From Verrucomicrobiaceae bacterium (lineage in GTDB: Bacteria; Verrucomicrobiota; Verrucomicrobiia; Chthoniobacterales; Chthoniobacteraceae), in assembly GCA_005791535.1 (NCBI GenBank), contig SXWH01000071.1:1-44613 (forward strand): DNA of 44,613 nucleotides, read 5' to 3'. A model generated the notes under the pieces. The model was given only the letters and a program-made list of their open reading frames with translations, did not search any database and was not told the DNA's origin. The position numbers were made by a program, and so were the translations under genes. Positions 27,269 through 35,885 of this stretch are shown in pieces (position 1 is the stretch's first letter; every line of letters begins with the position of its first letter).

Positions 27269-30200
27269 ATGAAACCATCACTCTTCGCACTCTTCACTTC
27301 CGTCCTAATCGCATCCGCCGCGCCACCGGCTTTTCAGCCGCGGCCGTGGTTCTTGGAAGACGGCCGTGATATCGAGGGAACGCTTATTACGGCAGCCCCG
27401 GCGAAGGATAACGGAGTGCTCGTTTCCGTGAAAACTGCGGATGGAAAGCAGTTGGATGGCAAACTCAGCGCACGCGACGGGCATTCCCTGCGGTATGTGA
27501 CCAACGCGCGAACGGCGGAGGAACTCGAGTTTCGCGAGTGGCATTTCGACAAATTGCCGAAGGAACTCGCGGATTTCCCGCCGGCGGTGCGCGGTGCGTT
27601 CTTGCGCGTGGTGTGTGAGGACCATCAGTTCGCGACGGCGTGCGTGGAGCTGATGCGCGAGGATTATTCGCGACGGTATTATCCTCTCAAGGCGCTGCGC
27701 GACGACGACCGCGCGGCGGCGGAGAAAATGCAGGCGGCCCTTGATGCGAAGTCGCCAGCGAAAGACGTGACTGTGTATCCGGTGAATTACGAAAGCTACA
27801 CGCCGGAGCGCGATTCGGCCGTGTGCAATTTCCACGAGACGGAGCATTTTCTTTTTCACTGGGGCAATGACCGCGAGGCGAGCGGCAAGGATTGGTGGAA
27901 GGACGGCAGGCAGGAGCTGACCTTTGCGTGGTTCGAGCGCGTGTGGCGGCATTTCGCCGCGGCAGGCGCGCCGATGCCGATGGCCGCGGGCACGCCGAAC
28001 GAAGCTAAGCGTGCGAAGATTCCCGTGTACATCACTGGCACGGGGCTGCCGAAGCACAAGGAGGGCTTCGCATTTGGCGGCCACAGCATTGTGATGCACC
28101 CCGGCGCACTCGGGCCGGGCAGCAGCGTCGTCGGGCACGAATTCACCCACACGATGCAGCTTCACATGGGCGGCTTTCGTAATTCGCCGCTCGTCGGCTG
28201 GTTTTGGGAATGCCACGCGAACTGGTCGTCGCACCAATTCATGCCGGACTACCCCGGCGCGTTCGAAGTCTGGCTCGCGCGGGCGCACTACGAGTTGAAT
28301 TCATCGCGCCACAACTACGGCTCGTGGCTTTTTCTCCAGCAACTCGCGGAGGACCCGCGCTTCGGCCAGGGATTTTGTTACGAGGTATGGCTGAAGAATC
28401 GCCGCGACGAAAAGGACGCATCCGTCGAGGATCCGCTCCAGACCATCATGCGCCTCGGCGTCGAGCGCGGCGTTTGGAAAGGCGACGGCTGCGCGGGCTT
28501 TGGTGATATTGTCGGCGAGATGGCGGCAAGGCGCGCGACGATGGATTTCTCGCCGCACTGGGCCTACACGCGTTCGCTGCGGCTCATGGAGAAAAGCGAC
28601 GAAGCGGCGCGGCTGCGGACGACGCTGGAGAAAGTGCCCGACCGCGCGGGCTGGTGGCGTCCGCTGTGGTCGGCGGCTCCGCGGCAGTTTGGAATCAACC
28701 TCGTGGAGCTGGTGCCCGACGGGAAGAGCGCGGGAGTGGAGGTAGAGTTTGCGGGAGTGAAAAGCGAACACGCCGCGTGGCGCACGACGCTCGTCGCCGT
28801 GGATGAAAAAGGCTCAGCGCGCTACTCGCGCATGACCGACGGCGGCAAACTCTCGCTCGCGCTGCGTGGCGAAAAACGCGTGGTGCTCGCCATTGCCGCC
28901 GCGCCATCGCGCTACGTGCCGGATGAATTCCGCCCCGGCTACGGCAAAAAGCCGCGCCTCCCCTATGAGCTGTCCGTGCGCGGCGCGATGCCCGCGACCG
29001 ACACGGGACGGCGCGATTTTGTAAAAGGAGACGGCGCTCCGCATGCAAACGGCGGCGGCTGGGTGGGCAAAGGCGCGAAGGTCGCACCGACGGCATTCGT
29101 CGGCCCCGACGCCATGGTGCTCGATGGCGCGAAAGTGAATGACACCGCGCGCATCGAAGGCCGCGCGGTCATTCGCAACGGCGCGCAAGTCGGCGGCAAC
29201 GCCATCGTCGGCGATTGGGCCGTTGTCGGCGACACCGCGCAAGTCAGCGGTGACGCGCGCATTCGCGGCAACGTGAAGCTCGGCGGCAGCGTGGATTTTT
29301 CCGGACGCGCACGAGCGATTGATTTCGTTCACGTGGACGGCAAAGGCCGCATCGGCGACGACGCCCTGATTCGCGGCTGGGGCGAAATTCACACCGACCC
29401 GGAAGCCCCGCTCGGCGGCGGCGTCATCGCGGGCGAAGACCTCGAGTGCCACCTCAAAGGCCGCGTAGAGCCAATCACCGGTGGAATGCTCTACGGCTAC
29501 CTCAACTCGGAAATCTTCGCGAAAGAACTGGAGGACAACCGCGGCCTCTACGCGCGCTGGAGTTTCGACAAGGCGAATGGCGACCTGCTCTCCGACGTAA
29601 ACGCAGACTGCACCGGCACGCTGCGCGGTGCGCCCGCGTTTGGAAAAGACGGCGACCGCCGCATCCTCACGCTCAATGGCCGCGATCAATACGCACTCAT
29701 CGAACCACACGCCGCCGATAGCGCCGCGCTCACATTCGACTTCATCGTGCGCCCCGCCGCCGCGACGGCGAATCAGGTCTTGTTCGACTTCGCCGGGCCG
29801 GACGCTTCGCTGCTCTTCACACCGCGAGACACGAAAGGCCGCGCCGTTTTCCTCATCCGCAAAGGCGCAACCGCGCAGAGCGTCGCCGCGCCCGCGCTCG
29901 CACCGGGCCGCTGGACCCGCGTGACGCTCTCCCTCGGCGGCGGTACGGGCCGCATTTTCCTCGACGGAAAACCCGCCGCCACCGCGCCGATGACACTCAT
30001 TCCTGGCGACCTCGGCTTCACCGCCGGCTGGCTCGGACGCGCCGGAGCGGGTGGCGGATTTTTTGCCGGAGCGCTCGACGAGTTCTCTATCTACCGCCGC
30101 GCAGTCACCGCGACGAACGAACTTCCCGAGCCGTGGAAGTCGCCTGCCGACTGGCAAATTAAAGGCGGTTCGTGGACGCTCGAAGCGGGCGTCTTCCGGC

Positions 30201-30661
30201 AGTCCGACCCGACCGCAAAGCAAACCGTGCTCTTTCTGCCCGCGAGCGCCGCGTGGACGGACTACACAATCACGCTGCAGGCGCGCCGCCTCGCCGGCCC
30301 AAACGCATTCCGCATCCACTTCCGCTCGCCGAATGCCGAGAAGGGCTGGGTCGTCGACTTTGGGCAGGACGGAAAAGGAACCGCAGTAAAAGAAAATGGT
30401 ATCACCTTCGGCGGGCCGAATACCTTCATGGTTCCGAAGTGGGACGAGTGGCAGGACGTGAAAATCACCGTCCGGGGCGGCGAACTGACCGCCGAACTTG
30501 CGGGAAAGAAGGTCACCGAAGTGACAAAACCAATCGCGCCGGCGAAAGGCGGATTCGCCCTCGGCACGCGTGAAAGCAGTGCCGAGTTTCGCGGCATTAA
30601 AGTCACAGCCCCGGATGGGACGCTGCTGTTCCAAAGCAACGAAGCCCGAAGCGGTAATTGA
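27269..30661 (+). CDS. Secreted DUF6055-type metalloprotease with hexapeptide-helix and LamG domains
   Basis: A 1130-residue exported protein. A signal peptide (about 1-18) precedes a domain of about 160 residues resembling cell-surface linkers. Then comes the DUF6055-type metallopeptidase-like domain (about 185-430) with HETEHFLFHWGND, the putative zinc motif GHEFTHTMQLHMGG (HExxH near 290), and GWFWECHANWSSHQF. Next are a left-handed hexapeptide helix (about 600-680; repeats such as AKVNDTARIEGRAVIRNG), a LamG domain (about 765-945), and a DUF1080/3-keto-disaccharide-hydrolase-like beta-sandwich (about 960-1125). Proteolytic activity is inferred from HExxH only. The combination of a protease with two lectin-like modules fits a glycoprotein-directed enzyme. 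The following DUF1501 gene starts 15 bp after the stop. Confidence 0.8.
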   Translation: MKPSLFALFTSVLIASAAPPAFQPRPWFLEDGRDIEGTLITAAPAKDNGVLVSVKTADGKQLDGKLSARDGHSLRYVTNARTAEELEFREWHFDKLPKELADFPPAVRGAFLRVVCEDHQFATACVELMREDYSRRYYPLKALRDDDRAAAEKMQAALDAKSPAKDVTVYPVNYESYTPERDSAVCNFHETEHFLFHWGNDREASGKDWWKDGRQELTFAWFERVWRHFAAAGAPMPMAAGTPNEAKRAKIPVYITGTGLPKHKEGFAFGGHSIVMHPGALGPGSSVVGHEFTHTMQLHMGGFRNSPLVGWFWECHANWSSHQFMPDYPGAFEVWLARAHYELNSSRHNYGSWLFLQQLAEDPRFGQGFCYEVWLKNRRDEKDASVEDPLQTIMRLGVERGVWKGDGCAGFGDIVGEMAARRATMDFSPHWAYTRSLRLMEKSDEAARLRTTLEKVPDRAGWWRPLWSAAPRQFGINLVELVPDGKSAGVEVEFAGVKSEHAAWRTTLVAVDEKGSARYSRMTDGGKLSLALRGEKRVVLAIAAAPSRYVPDEFRPGYGKKPRLPYELSVRGAMPATDTGRRDFVKGDGAPHANGGGWVGKGAKVAPTAFVGPDAMVLDGAKVNDTARIEGRAVIRNGAQVGGNAIVGDWAVVGDTAQVSGDARIRGNVKLGGSVDFSGRARAIDFVHVDGKGRIGDDALIRGWGEIHTDPEAPLGGGVIAGEDLECHLKGRVEPITGGMLYGYLNSEIFAKELEDNRGLYARWSFDKANGDLLSDVNADCTGTLRGAPAFGKDGDRRILTLNGRDQYALIEPHAADSAALTFDFIVRPAAATANQVLFDFAGPDASLLFTPRDTKGRAVFLIRKGATAQSVAAPALAPGRWTRVTLSLGGGTGRIFLDGKPAATAPMTLIPGDLGFTAGWLGRAGAGGGFFAGALDEFSIYRRAVTATNELPEPWKSPADWQIKGGSWTLEAGVFRQSDPTAKQTVLFLPASAAWTDYTITLQARRLAGPNAFRIHFRSPNAEKGWVVDFGQDGKGTAVKENGITFGGPNTFMVPKWDEWQDVKITVRGGELTAELAGKKVTEVTKPIAPAKGGFALGTRESSAEFRGIKVTAPDGTLLFQSNEARSGN

Positions 30662-30675
30662 ATAGTCAACAGACC

Positions 30676-31962
30676 ATGAAAGACCCGCTCATCCGCGCCG
30701 ACGAACTCACCCGACGCCGCTTCATTGCACGCACCGCAAGCTCGCTTCTGGGTGTGGGGCTGATGCCGAATTTTCTCTCCCGCGAAGCACTCGCGGCGGA
30801 TGCGGCACAGGGCGGCACGGCGAAGAATGTCATCTATCTCTACATGGATGGCGGGATGAGCCATGTGGACACGTGGGACCCGAAAACCGGCGACGTGATG
30901 GGGCCGACAAAGGTCATCAAAACGAGCGCCGATGGCATCCAGCTTGGCGAATATCTCCCGCGCACTGCGAAACACATGCACCTCGGCACCGTTGTGCGAT
31001 CGATTACATCAACGCAGGGCGCACACGAGCAAGGCAACTACTACATGCACACCAGCTACGAGCTGCGCGGGACGATTGCGCATCCCGGAATGGGCGCGTG
31101 GCTGTCGCATTTTCGCGGGCCCGGAAATCCGTCGCTTCCGTCTTACGTCTACGTTGGAAACGCAAGCCGACATCCGGGCGCGGGATTTTTTCCGCCGCAT
31201 CACGCGCCGCTTTTCGTCAATAATCCGGCGAACGGACTGCGAGACATCGAGCGGCACAAAGGGCTTTCGGAAACGGAGCATCGCACGCGCATGGATCTCG
31301 CGACGACACTGGACGCGGACTTTGTAAAGACGTTCGGAAAACAACGGAACGTCAGCGCACACTCCGGCGCTTACGACGGCGCATACCGGATGATGGCGAG
31401 CGCGGACATCGCAGCATTCGACCTGACTCAGGAAAAGCAGGACTTGCGCGACTCATATGGAAGCGATGCGTTCGGTCAGGGCTGCCTGCTCGCCCGCCGG
31501 CTTGTGGAGCACGGAGTGCGATTTGTGGAGGTGAGCCTGCACGGCTGGGACACACACGCGAACAACTTCACGACGACGCCCGATTTGTGCGCAAAACTCG
31601 ACGCGGGGCTCGCGGCGCTGCTCGGCGACTTGGATTCGCGCGGCATGCTGAAGGATACACTCGTGGTCGTCGCGACGGAGTTTGGACGCACGCCCATTAT
31701 CAACGGTTCGCTCGGGCGCGACCATTATCCAAAAGCGTTTTCCGCCGCGCTGTTCGGCGGAGGCGTCCGCGGCGGACACGTCCTCGGCTCCACCGACAAG
31801 ACCGGCGGAGAGGTCGTGGAGGGCGAAATCAAGATTCCCGACTTCAACGCGACCATCGCCCACGCGCTCGGTCTTCCCATCGAGCAAATCGTGATGTCAC
31901 CGAACCTCCGGCCCTTCCGTGTAGCGGACAAAGGAAAGCCGGTCACCAGCATCTTCGCGTAA
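30676..31962 (+). CDS. Tat-exported DUF1501 protein
   Basis: A 428-residue DUF1501 protein. A twin-arginine signal is plain (TRRRFIARTASSLLGVGL). The mature part has the alkaline-phosphatase-like features of the family: VIYLYMDGGMSHVDTWDPK, THANN within LHGWDTHANN, and VVATEFGRTPIINGSLGRDHYP with the metal-ligand-like histidine. DUF1501 proteins are nearly always encoded beside DUF1549/DUF1553 proteins in Planctomycetes and Verrucomicrobia, as here. Their substrate is unknown, but the fold suggests a sulfatase- or phosphatase-like hydrolase. The ATG at 30676 was chosen because it leads straight into the Tat signal; a TTG at 30658 overlapping the upstream stop is less likely. The gap to the next gene is 7 bp. 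Confidence 0.9.
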   Translation: MKDPLIRADELTRRRFIARTASSLLGVGLMPNFLSREALAADAAQGGTAKNVIYLYMDGGMSHVDTWDPKTGDVMGPTKVIKTSADGIQLGEYLPRTAKHMHLGTVVRSITSTQGAHEQGNYYMHTSYELRGTIAHPGMGAWLSHFRGPGNPSLPSYVYVGNASRHPGAGFFPPHHAPLFVNNPANGLRDIERHKGLSETEHRTRMDLATTLDADFVKTFGKQRNVSAHSGAYDGAYRMMASADIAAFDLTQEKQDLRDSYGSDAFGQGCLLARRLVEHGVRFVEVSLHGWDTHANNFTTTPDLCAKLDAGLAALLGDLDSRGMLKDTLVVVATEFGRTPIINGSLGRDHYPKAFSAALFGGGVRGGHVLGSTDKTGGEVVEGEIKIPDFNATIAHALGLPIEQIVMSPNLRPFRVADKGKPVTSIFA

Positions 31963-31969
31963 GCCGGCC

Positions 31970-34222
31970 ATGCGATTTTTCTTCGTTCTCGCAATCTTCG
32001 TCACTGCTCACCTCCATGCAGACGTTTCCATCACGAAAGCTGCCGCGGAGATCGACGCCATCCTCGCGAAGCACTGGAAGGCGCAGGGCGTCGCGCCAAA
32101 TGCTGCTGCGAGCGATGAGGTCTTTGTGCGGCGCGTGTATCTCGACCTTGCAGGCCGGATTCCAACGACACAGGAAGCACGCGCATTTCTCGAATCGAAC
32201 GCAAAGGACAAACGGGCGTCTCTCATCACGGAGCTTCTGGGGCGGGAGAGCTACGTCTCGCACTTCTACAACTTCTGGGCTGATGTCCTGCGGTTCAAAT
32301 CGAACTTCATCAACACAGCAAATGTCGTCCCGGCGGCTTACGCCAAATGGATCAAGGAAAGTCTCCGTGCGAACAAACCCTACGATCAGTTCACGCGCGA
32401 GTTGCTCTCGGCGAAAGGACTCGCGTGGGAGAACGGTGCCATTGGCTACTACCACCGCGATCCGGAGATGCCGCTCGACAATATGGCGCTCACGTCCCGC
32501 GTGTTCCTCGGCACACGGATTGAGTGCGCCCAGTGTCACGACCATCCGTTCGACAAGTGGAAGCAAACGGAGTTTTACCACCTCGCCGCATACACGTTTG
32601 GCAACAAGTCCGTGAATGAATCACCGTCCGGAATCCGGGAAGCTTTCAAACGACGCGAAGACGAAGTGCGCGAGCTGTTCCTGCAGGAAAAGAAGGCCAC
32701 CACGGACGGCGGCAAAGATGCCGAGAAGCGCCGCGATGAGCGGATGGCGGCCATCGAGTTTCGTCCAACGCTCAACATCATTCGCCAGGGTGTCGGCCAG
32801 CTCTTCAGCCCCATCGGGCTCACGCGCGATTCAAACGCAAAGCTGAAGTTGCCGCATGATTTCGAAGAATCGGACGGCAAGCCGGGCGACGTGATAAAAC
32901 CCGCAACGCTCTTCGGCCCCTCGGCGGAAGTTGAGCCCGGCGGTGATTCGGCCGAGGCATTCGCCAGGTGGGTTGCGTCACCTGAGAATCCGCGCTTCAC
33001 GCGTGTCATCGTGAACCGGCTCTGGAAGAAAATGTTCGGTGCGCCGCTGACGGAGTTTTACGACGATCTCAAAGACGGCATGACGCCGATGGTGCCCGAA
33101 CTGGAGCCTCATCTCGAGAACCTGATGGTCGCACTGCGCTACGACATGCGGGCGTTCCTCGACGTGTTGGCGAACACGCGGTCCTATCAATCCGTCGTCT
33201 CGCCGGAGGAGATCGAACCCGGAAAGCTGTATCATTTCACCGGTCCGCTGCTCCGTCGGATGACCGCCGAGCAGGCGTGGGATTCGCTTGTCGCGCTCGC
33301 GAGCCACGAGCCCGATGCACGGGATATGGCCCGCGAGGCGCGCGAACAGCGACGCATCGATGTCTCCCGGATGGTTTACGATGCCTATGCGAACTTTGGC
33401 GGCGAGAAACTCGTTTCGCTCGGTTACGCCCGGCTGCAAGCCGAGAAAGAACTGCAAAAGCGCGAAACCGTTGTGCGGGAGCAGGCGATCGCCGCCAAGC
33501 GTGCTGGCGAAAAGGAAAAGGAAACCGCTCTCAAGCACGAGCAGGGCGTGCTGACCCGAGAACGAAACGAGGCATACGTGCGGGAGTTCCTGACGCCGCT
33601 GATGGAGAATCTCACGAAGGTGAAAGGCGGCAGGATCACGGTCGATGAGAATTACAAAATGAACACCAACCCGGCAGTGCTCGCGACCGAGACGTGGAAA
33701 CGCACCCACCTCACCGGCTACGGTCCCGAACCAAAGACCGCCGCGCAATTGAACGCGGAGGCAGCGGCGGAGAAGGCGCGCCTCACCGCGCTGGCCGCGA
33801 AGCTCGGGTTCGCGGAAAAGGACCGCGCCGCTTTTGTCGCATATTGCGAATCGGCGCGCAGCGAATGGATGAGGGCGAGCGAATTGGACAGCCCCGCACC
33901 GCGCGGTCACTTCCTGCGCACGATGGGCCAAAGCGACCGTGACTTCGTGGAGAACGCCAATCCGAACACCACAATTCCACAGGCGCTTGCGTTGATGAAT
34001 GGCGATTTCATTTCGTCAAAAGGCGTGCTCTCACCCCACTCACCCTTGATGCACTCCGTGGCTGAAGCGGCAGACAAGGTGGACGCAATTTACCTCGCAC
34101 TACTCTCGCGCAAGCCAACCGCGGAGGAGAGGGCAAAGTTGCCGACTGCAGGCGACAGCAGGACCGTCGAGTCTCTCATCTACGCGTTGCTGAACACAAA
34201 GCAGTTCATTTTTATCCAGTAA
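31970..34222 (+). CDS. Secreted DUF1549-DUF1553 protein (partner of DUF1501)
   Basis: A 750-residue exported protein with a signal peptide (about 1-17; MRFFFVLAIFVTAHLHA). DUF1549 follows (about 20-230; FVRRVYLDLAGRIPTTQEA, FYNFWADVLR, and the heme-like CAQCHDHPFDKW near 186-195), then DUF1553 (about 320-740; VIVNRLWKKMFGAPLTEFYDD, FTGPLLRRMTAEQAWDS). Within DUF1553, about 460-545, lies a long charged helix (AEKELQKRETVVREQAIAAK...), probably a coiled coil. The protein begins 7 bp after the DUF1501 stop. The pair is likely an exported two-protein unit; involvement in heterogeneous polysaccharide breakdown has been proposed for these families but not shown. A CxxCH motif hints at covalent heme. 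Confidence 0.9.
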   Translation: MRFFFVLAIFVTAHLHADVSITKAAAEIDAILAKHWKAQGVAPNAAASDEVFVRRVYLDLAGRIPTTQEARAFLESNAKDKRASLITELLGRESYVSHFYNFWADVLRFKSNFINTANVVPAAYAKWIKESLRANKPYDQFTRELLSAKGLAWENGAIGYYHRDPEMPLDNMALTSRVFLGTRIECAQCHDHPFDKWKQTEFYHLAAYTFGNKSVNESPSGIREAFKRREDEVRELFLQEKKATTDGGKDAEKRRDERMAAIEFRPTLNIIRQGVGQLFSPIGLTRDSNAKLKLPHDFEESDGKPGDVIKPATLFGPSAEVEPGGDSAEAFARWVASPENPRFTRVIVNRLWKKMFGAPLTEFYDDLKDGMTPMVPELEPHLENLMVALRYDMRAFLDVLANTRSYQSVVSPEEIEPGKLYHFTGPLLRRMTAEQAWDSLVALASHEPDARDMAREAREQRRIDVSRMVYDAYANFGGEKLVSLGYARLQAEKELQKRETVVREQAIAAKRAGEKEKETALKHEQGVLTRERNEAYVREFLTPLMENLTKVKGGRITVDENYKMNTNPAVLATETWKRTHLTGYGPEPKTAAQLNAEAAAEKARLTALAAKLGFAEKDRAAFVAYCESARSEWMRASELDSPAPRGHFLRTMGQSDRDFVENANPNTTIPQALALMNGDFISSKGVLSPHSPLMHSVAEAADKVDAIYLALLSRKPTAEERAKLPTAGDSRTVESLIYALLNTKQFIFIQ

Positions 34223-34250
34223 TCCGCTTAGCCAGGCTCTCCGGAGCGGA
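34223..34250. terminator. Weak inverted repeat between convergent genes
   Basis: TCCGCT (34223-34228) and AGCGGA (34245-34250) are inverted arms in the 29-bp gap between the DUF1549 gene (plus) and the isomerase-like gene (minus). Placement suits a bidirectional terminator, but the stem is short, the loop is 16 nt and there is no T run. Confidence 0.25.
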
Positions 34251-34251
34251 C

Positions 34252-35175
34252 TCAGGTAGCCGCGTCCTGCTCGATCAGCTTATCAATGTGCGCCCGCGAT
34301 TTCTGGAGCGCTGCCGTGATCTCCTTCGCCGTCGGCAGAATGGGCACGCCGCGCGGCGTAGGATGCATAAATATCTCCGCCCAACCGCTGAATTCCACTT
34401 CGCGCAGTGCGCGCAGGATCGGCTTGTAATCGAGAGTTCCCAAGCCGGGCAGTTGCTGGAGCTCAATTTCTTTCTCAACCTTCTTCTGGCTGCCGACACC
34501 GTGTTCTTGAAGATAGATGAACGGCAGGTTTTTCGATCCGAGGTCGCGGATCAGGCCGGGCATATCGTCAACATTTGCAGACAGATGGTGCGGCGCAAAT
34601 GCGACTCCAAGCGCGGGGTGCTTGTTGAATTCCGCCCATGCCCGAATCGAATCGGGCGAACTGAGAAGCGAGCTTGCGTGATTCTCGATTGCGAGCGTGA
34701 TCCCGTGCTCCGCGGCGGCATCGGCGTGCGGCTTCATTTTTTCGAGAAAGGCTTTGATTGCATCGCGAGCCTCGGCACCCGCGAGGTTTTTTGGACCACC
34801 AGAACCGCAGACCATCAGGCTGCCGCCGAGCTTTTTGATTACGGGAAACTCCTTTTGCAGCCCGAATGGTCCGAGCGGATACTGCGTAAAACACACCGGC
34901 TTCACCGCGTGCCTTTTCAGCAACTCCGCGAACGCTTCCAACCCCATCGCCTCGACCTGCTCGCGCTGAGTCCCGTGCGGCTTGCACCACACATCCAGAC
35001 CTGCGCAGCCCGCAGCGCTGACCTCGGGAAGAATGACGTCGAGCGTCATGTCGCCATAAAGCGCAGACGCGAGCAGGTAATTGAGTTTCAGTGGCGGCGC
35101 AGCAGCCCTTAGCGGAAGGAACCTCGCGATGGACATCGCAGTCGCAGTTTGAATGAAATGACGGCGCGTTTGCAT
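34252..35175 (-). CDS. Exported sugar phosphate isomerase/epimerase-like TIM barrel protein
   Basis: A 307-residue protein of the xylose isomerase-like TIM barrel (AP endonuclease 2) superfamily. It begins with a twin-arginine-type signal (MQTRRHFIQTATAMSIARFL), so it probably acts outside the cytoplasm. Barrel landmarks are LNYLLASALYGDMTLDVILP, AAGCAGLDVWCKPHG, AAEHGITLAIENHASSLLSSPDSI (metal-binding E and H), GVAFAPHHLSANVDD, LPFIYLQEHGVG, and EFSGWAEIFMHPTPRGVP. Exported members are common in Planctomycetes and Verrucomicrobia; the substrate is unknown and true isomerase activity is not assured. The gene lies 7 bp after the PfpI-like gene, probably the same transcript. Confidence 0.85.
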   Translation of the reverse strand: MQTRRHFIQTATAMSIARFLPLRAAAPPLKLNYLLASALYGDMTLDVILPEVSAAGCAGLDVWCKPHGTQREQVEAMGLEAFAELLKRHAVKPVCFTQYPLGPFGLQKEFPVIKKLGGSLMVCGSGGPKNLAGAEARDAIKAFLEKMKPHADAAAEHGITLAIENHASSLLSSPDSIRAWAEFNKHPALGVAFAPHHLSANVDDMPGLIRDLGSKNLPFIYLQEHGVGSQKKVEKEIELQQLPGLGTLDYKPILRALREVEFSGWAEIFMHPTPRGVPILPTAKEITAALQKSRAHIDKLIEQDAAT

Positions 35176-35182
35176 GGCCCGG

Positions 35183-35749
35183 TTACATTCCGCAAGCGGC
35201 TTCCAGCATTTTAATCCATGGACCAACGAAGTGACCGCTGTCGTGGTAGGTCCGTCCGCTGACCATGTGCCGATCGATGACGCACGGCTCGTTGACGTAA
35301 ATCCCGCCGCACACTTCCAGGTCGAACCGGCACTTTGCGACCGTGGCCATGCGCAGTCCTTTCACGATTCCTGCGCGTGCAGGAATCTCCACGCCGTGAC
35401 ACACGCTCGCCATCGGTTTTTTGTTTTCCCAGAACCACCGGGTGATGCGGAGAAGGTCCTCGTCCTCGCGGATATATTCCGGCGCGCGGCCACCGCTGAA
35501 GAAAATGCCGGCGTAGTCTTCGGGCCGGATGTCCTTGAACGCGATGTCCGCATCAATGCTGTAGCCTTCCCATTCTTTCGTGATCGTCCAGCCAGGCTTC
35601 ACCTCGTGCAGAACCATCTGGTATTTGCGCTTCTCCGGCGCAGCCACGACGGGCTGAAAACCGGCCTCAATGAGACGGTAGAAGGGATAGAGCGTGTCCA
35701 CGGTTTCCGTGGCATCTCCGACGATGACGAGGACTTTGGGTTTGTTCAT
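35183..35749 (-). CDS. DJ-1/PfpI family protein
   Basis: A 188-residue cytoplasmic protein with the DJ-1/PfpI fold: start strand KVLVIVGDATETVDTLYP, glutamate-containing loop FFSGGRAPEYIRED, and the nucleophile elbow MASVCHGVEI with the likely catalytic cysteine. It also has VCGGIYVNEPCVIDRHMVSGRTYHD near the C-terminus, a region typical of PfpI-like members. The family includes deglycase/protease-like, chaperone and isonitrile hydratase enzymes, so the exact reaction is open. The start at 35749 puts the first strand right at the N-terminus. It is divergent from the repeat protein gene and precedes the isomerase-like gene by 7 bp. Confidence 0.88.
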   Translation of the reverse strand: MNKPKVLVIVGDATETVDTLYPFYRLIEAGFQPVVAAPEKRKYQMVLHEVKPGWTITKEWEGYSIDADIAFKDIRPEDYAGIFFSGGRAPEYIREDEDLLRITRWFWENKKPMASVCHGVEIPARAGIVKGLRMATVAKCRFDLEVCGGIYVNEPCVIDRHMVSGRTYHDSGHFVGPWIKMLEAACGM

Positions 35750-35885
35750 GGATATGTGTTCTGGGAATCGCCATGAAATCAGCGGCAAACAAAGCCGCCA
35801 CGCAAGCTGCATTCCGCGCGATGAAAACACCGGACAGATTGAAGTTCGTGTGCGAATACTTCGCCCGACTCACTTTCAGCTCCGT

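Noticed and set aside
28814-30634. A 606-codon minus-strand frame
   Set aside because: It lies entirely within the DUF6055-type protease gene, which has a signal peptide and clear domains; the antisense product has none.
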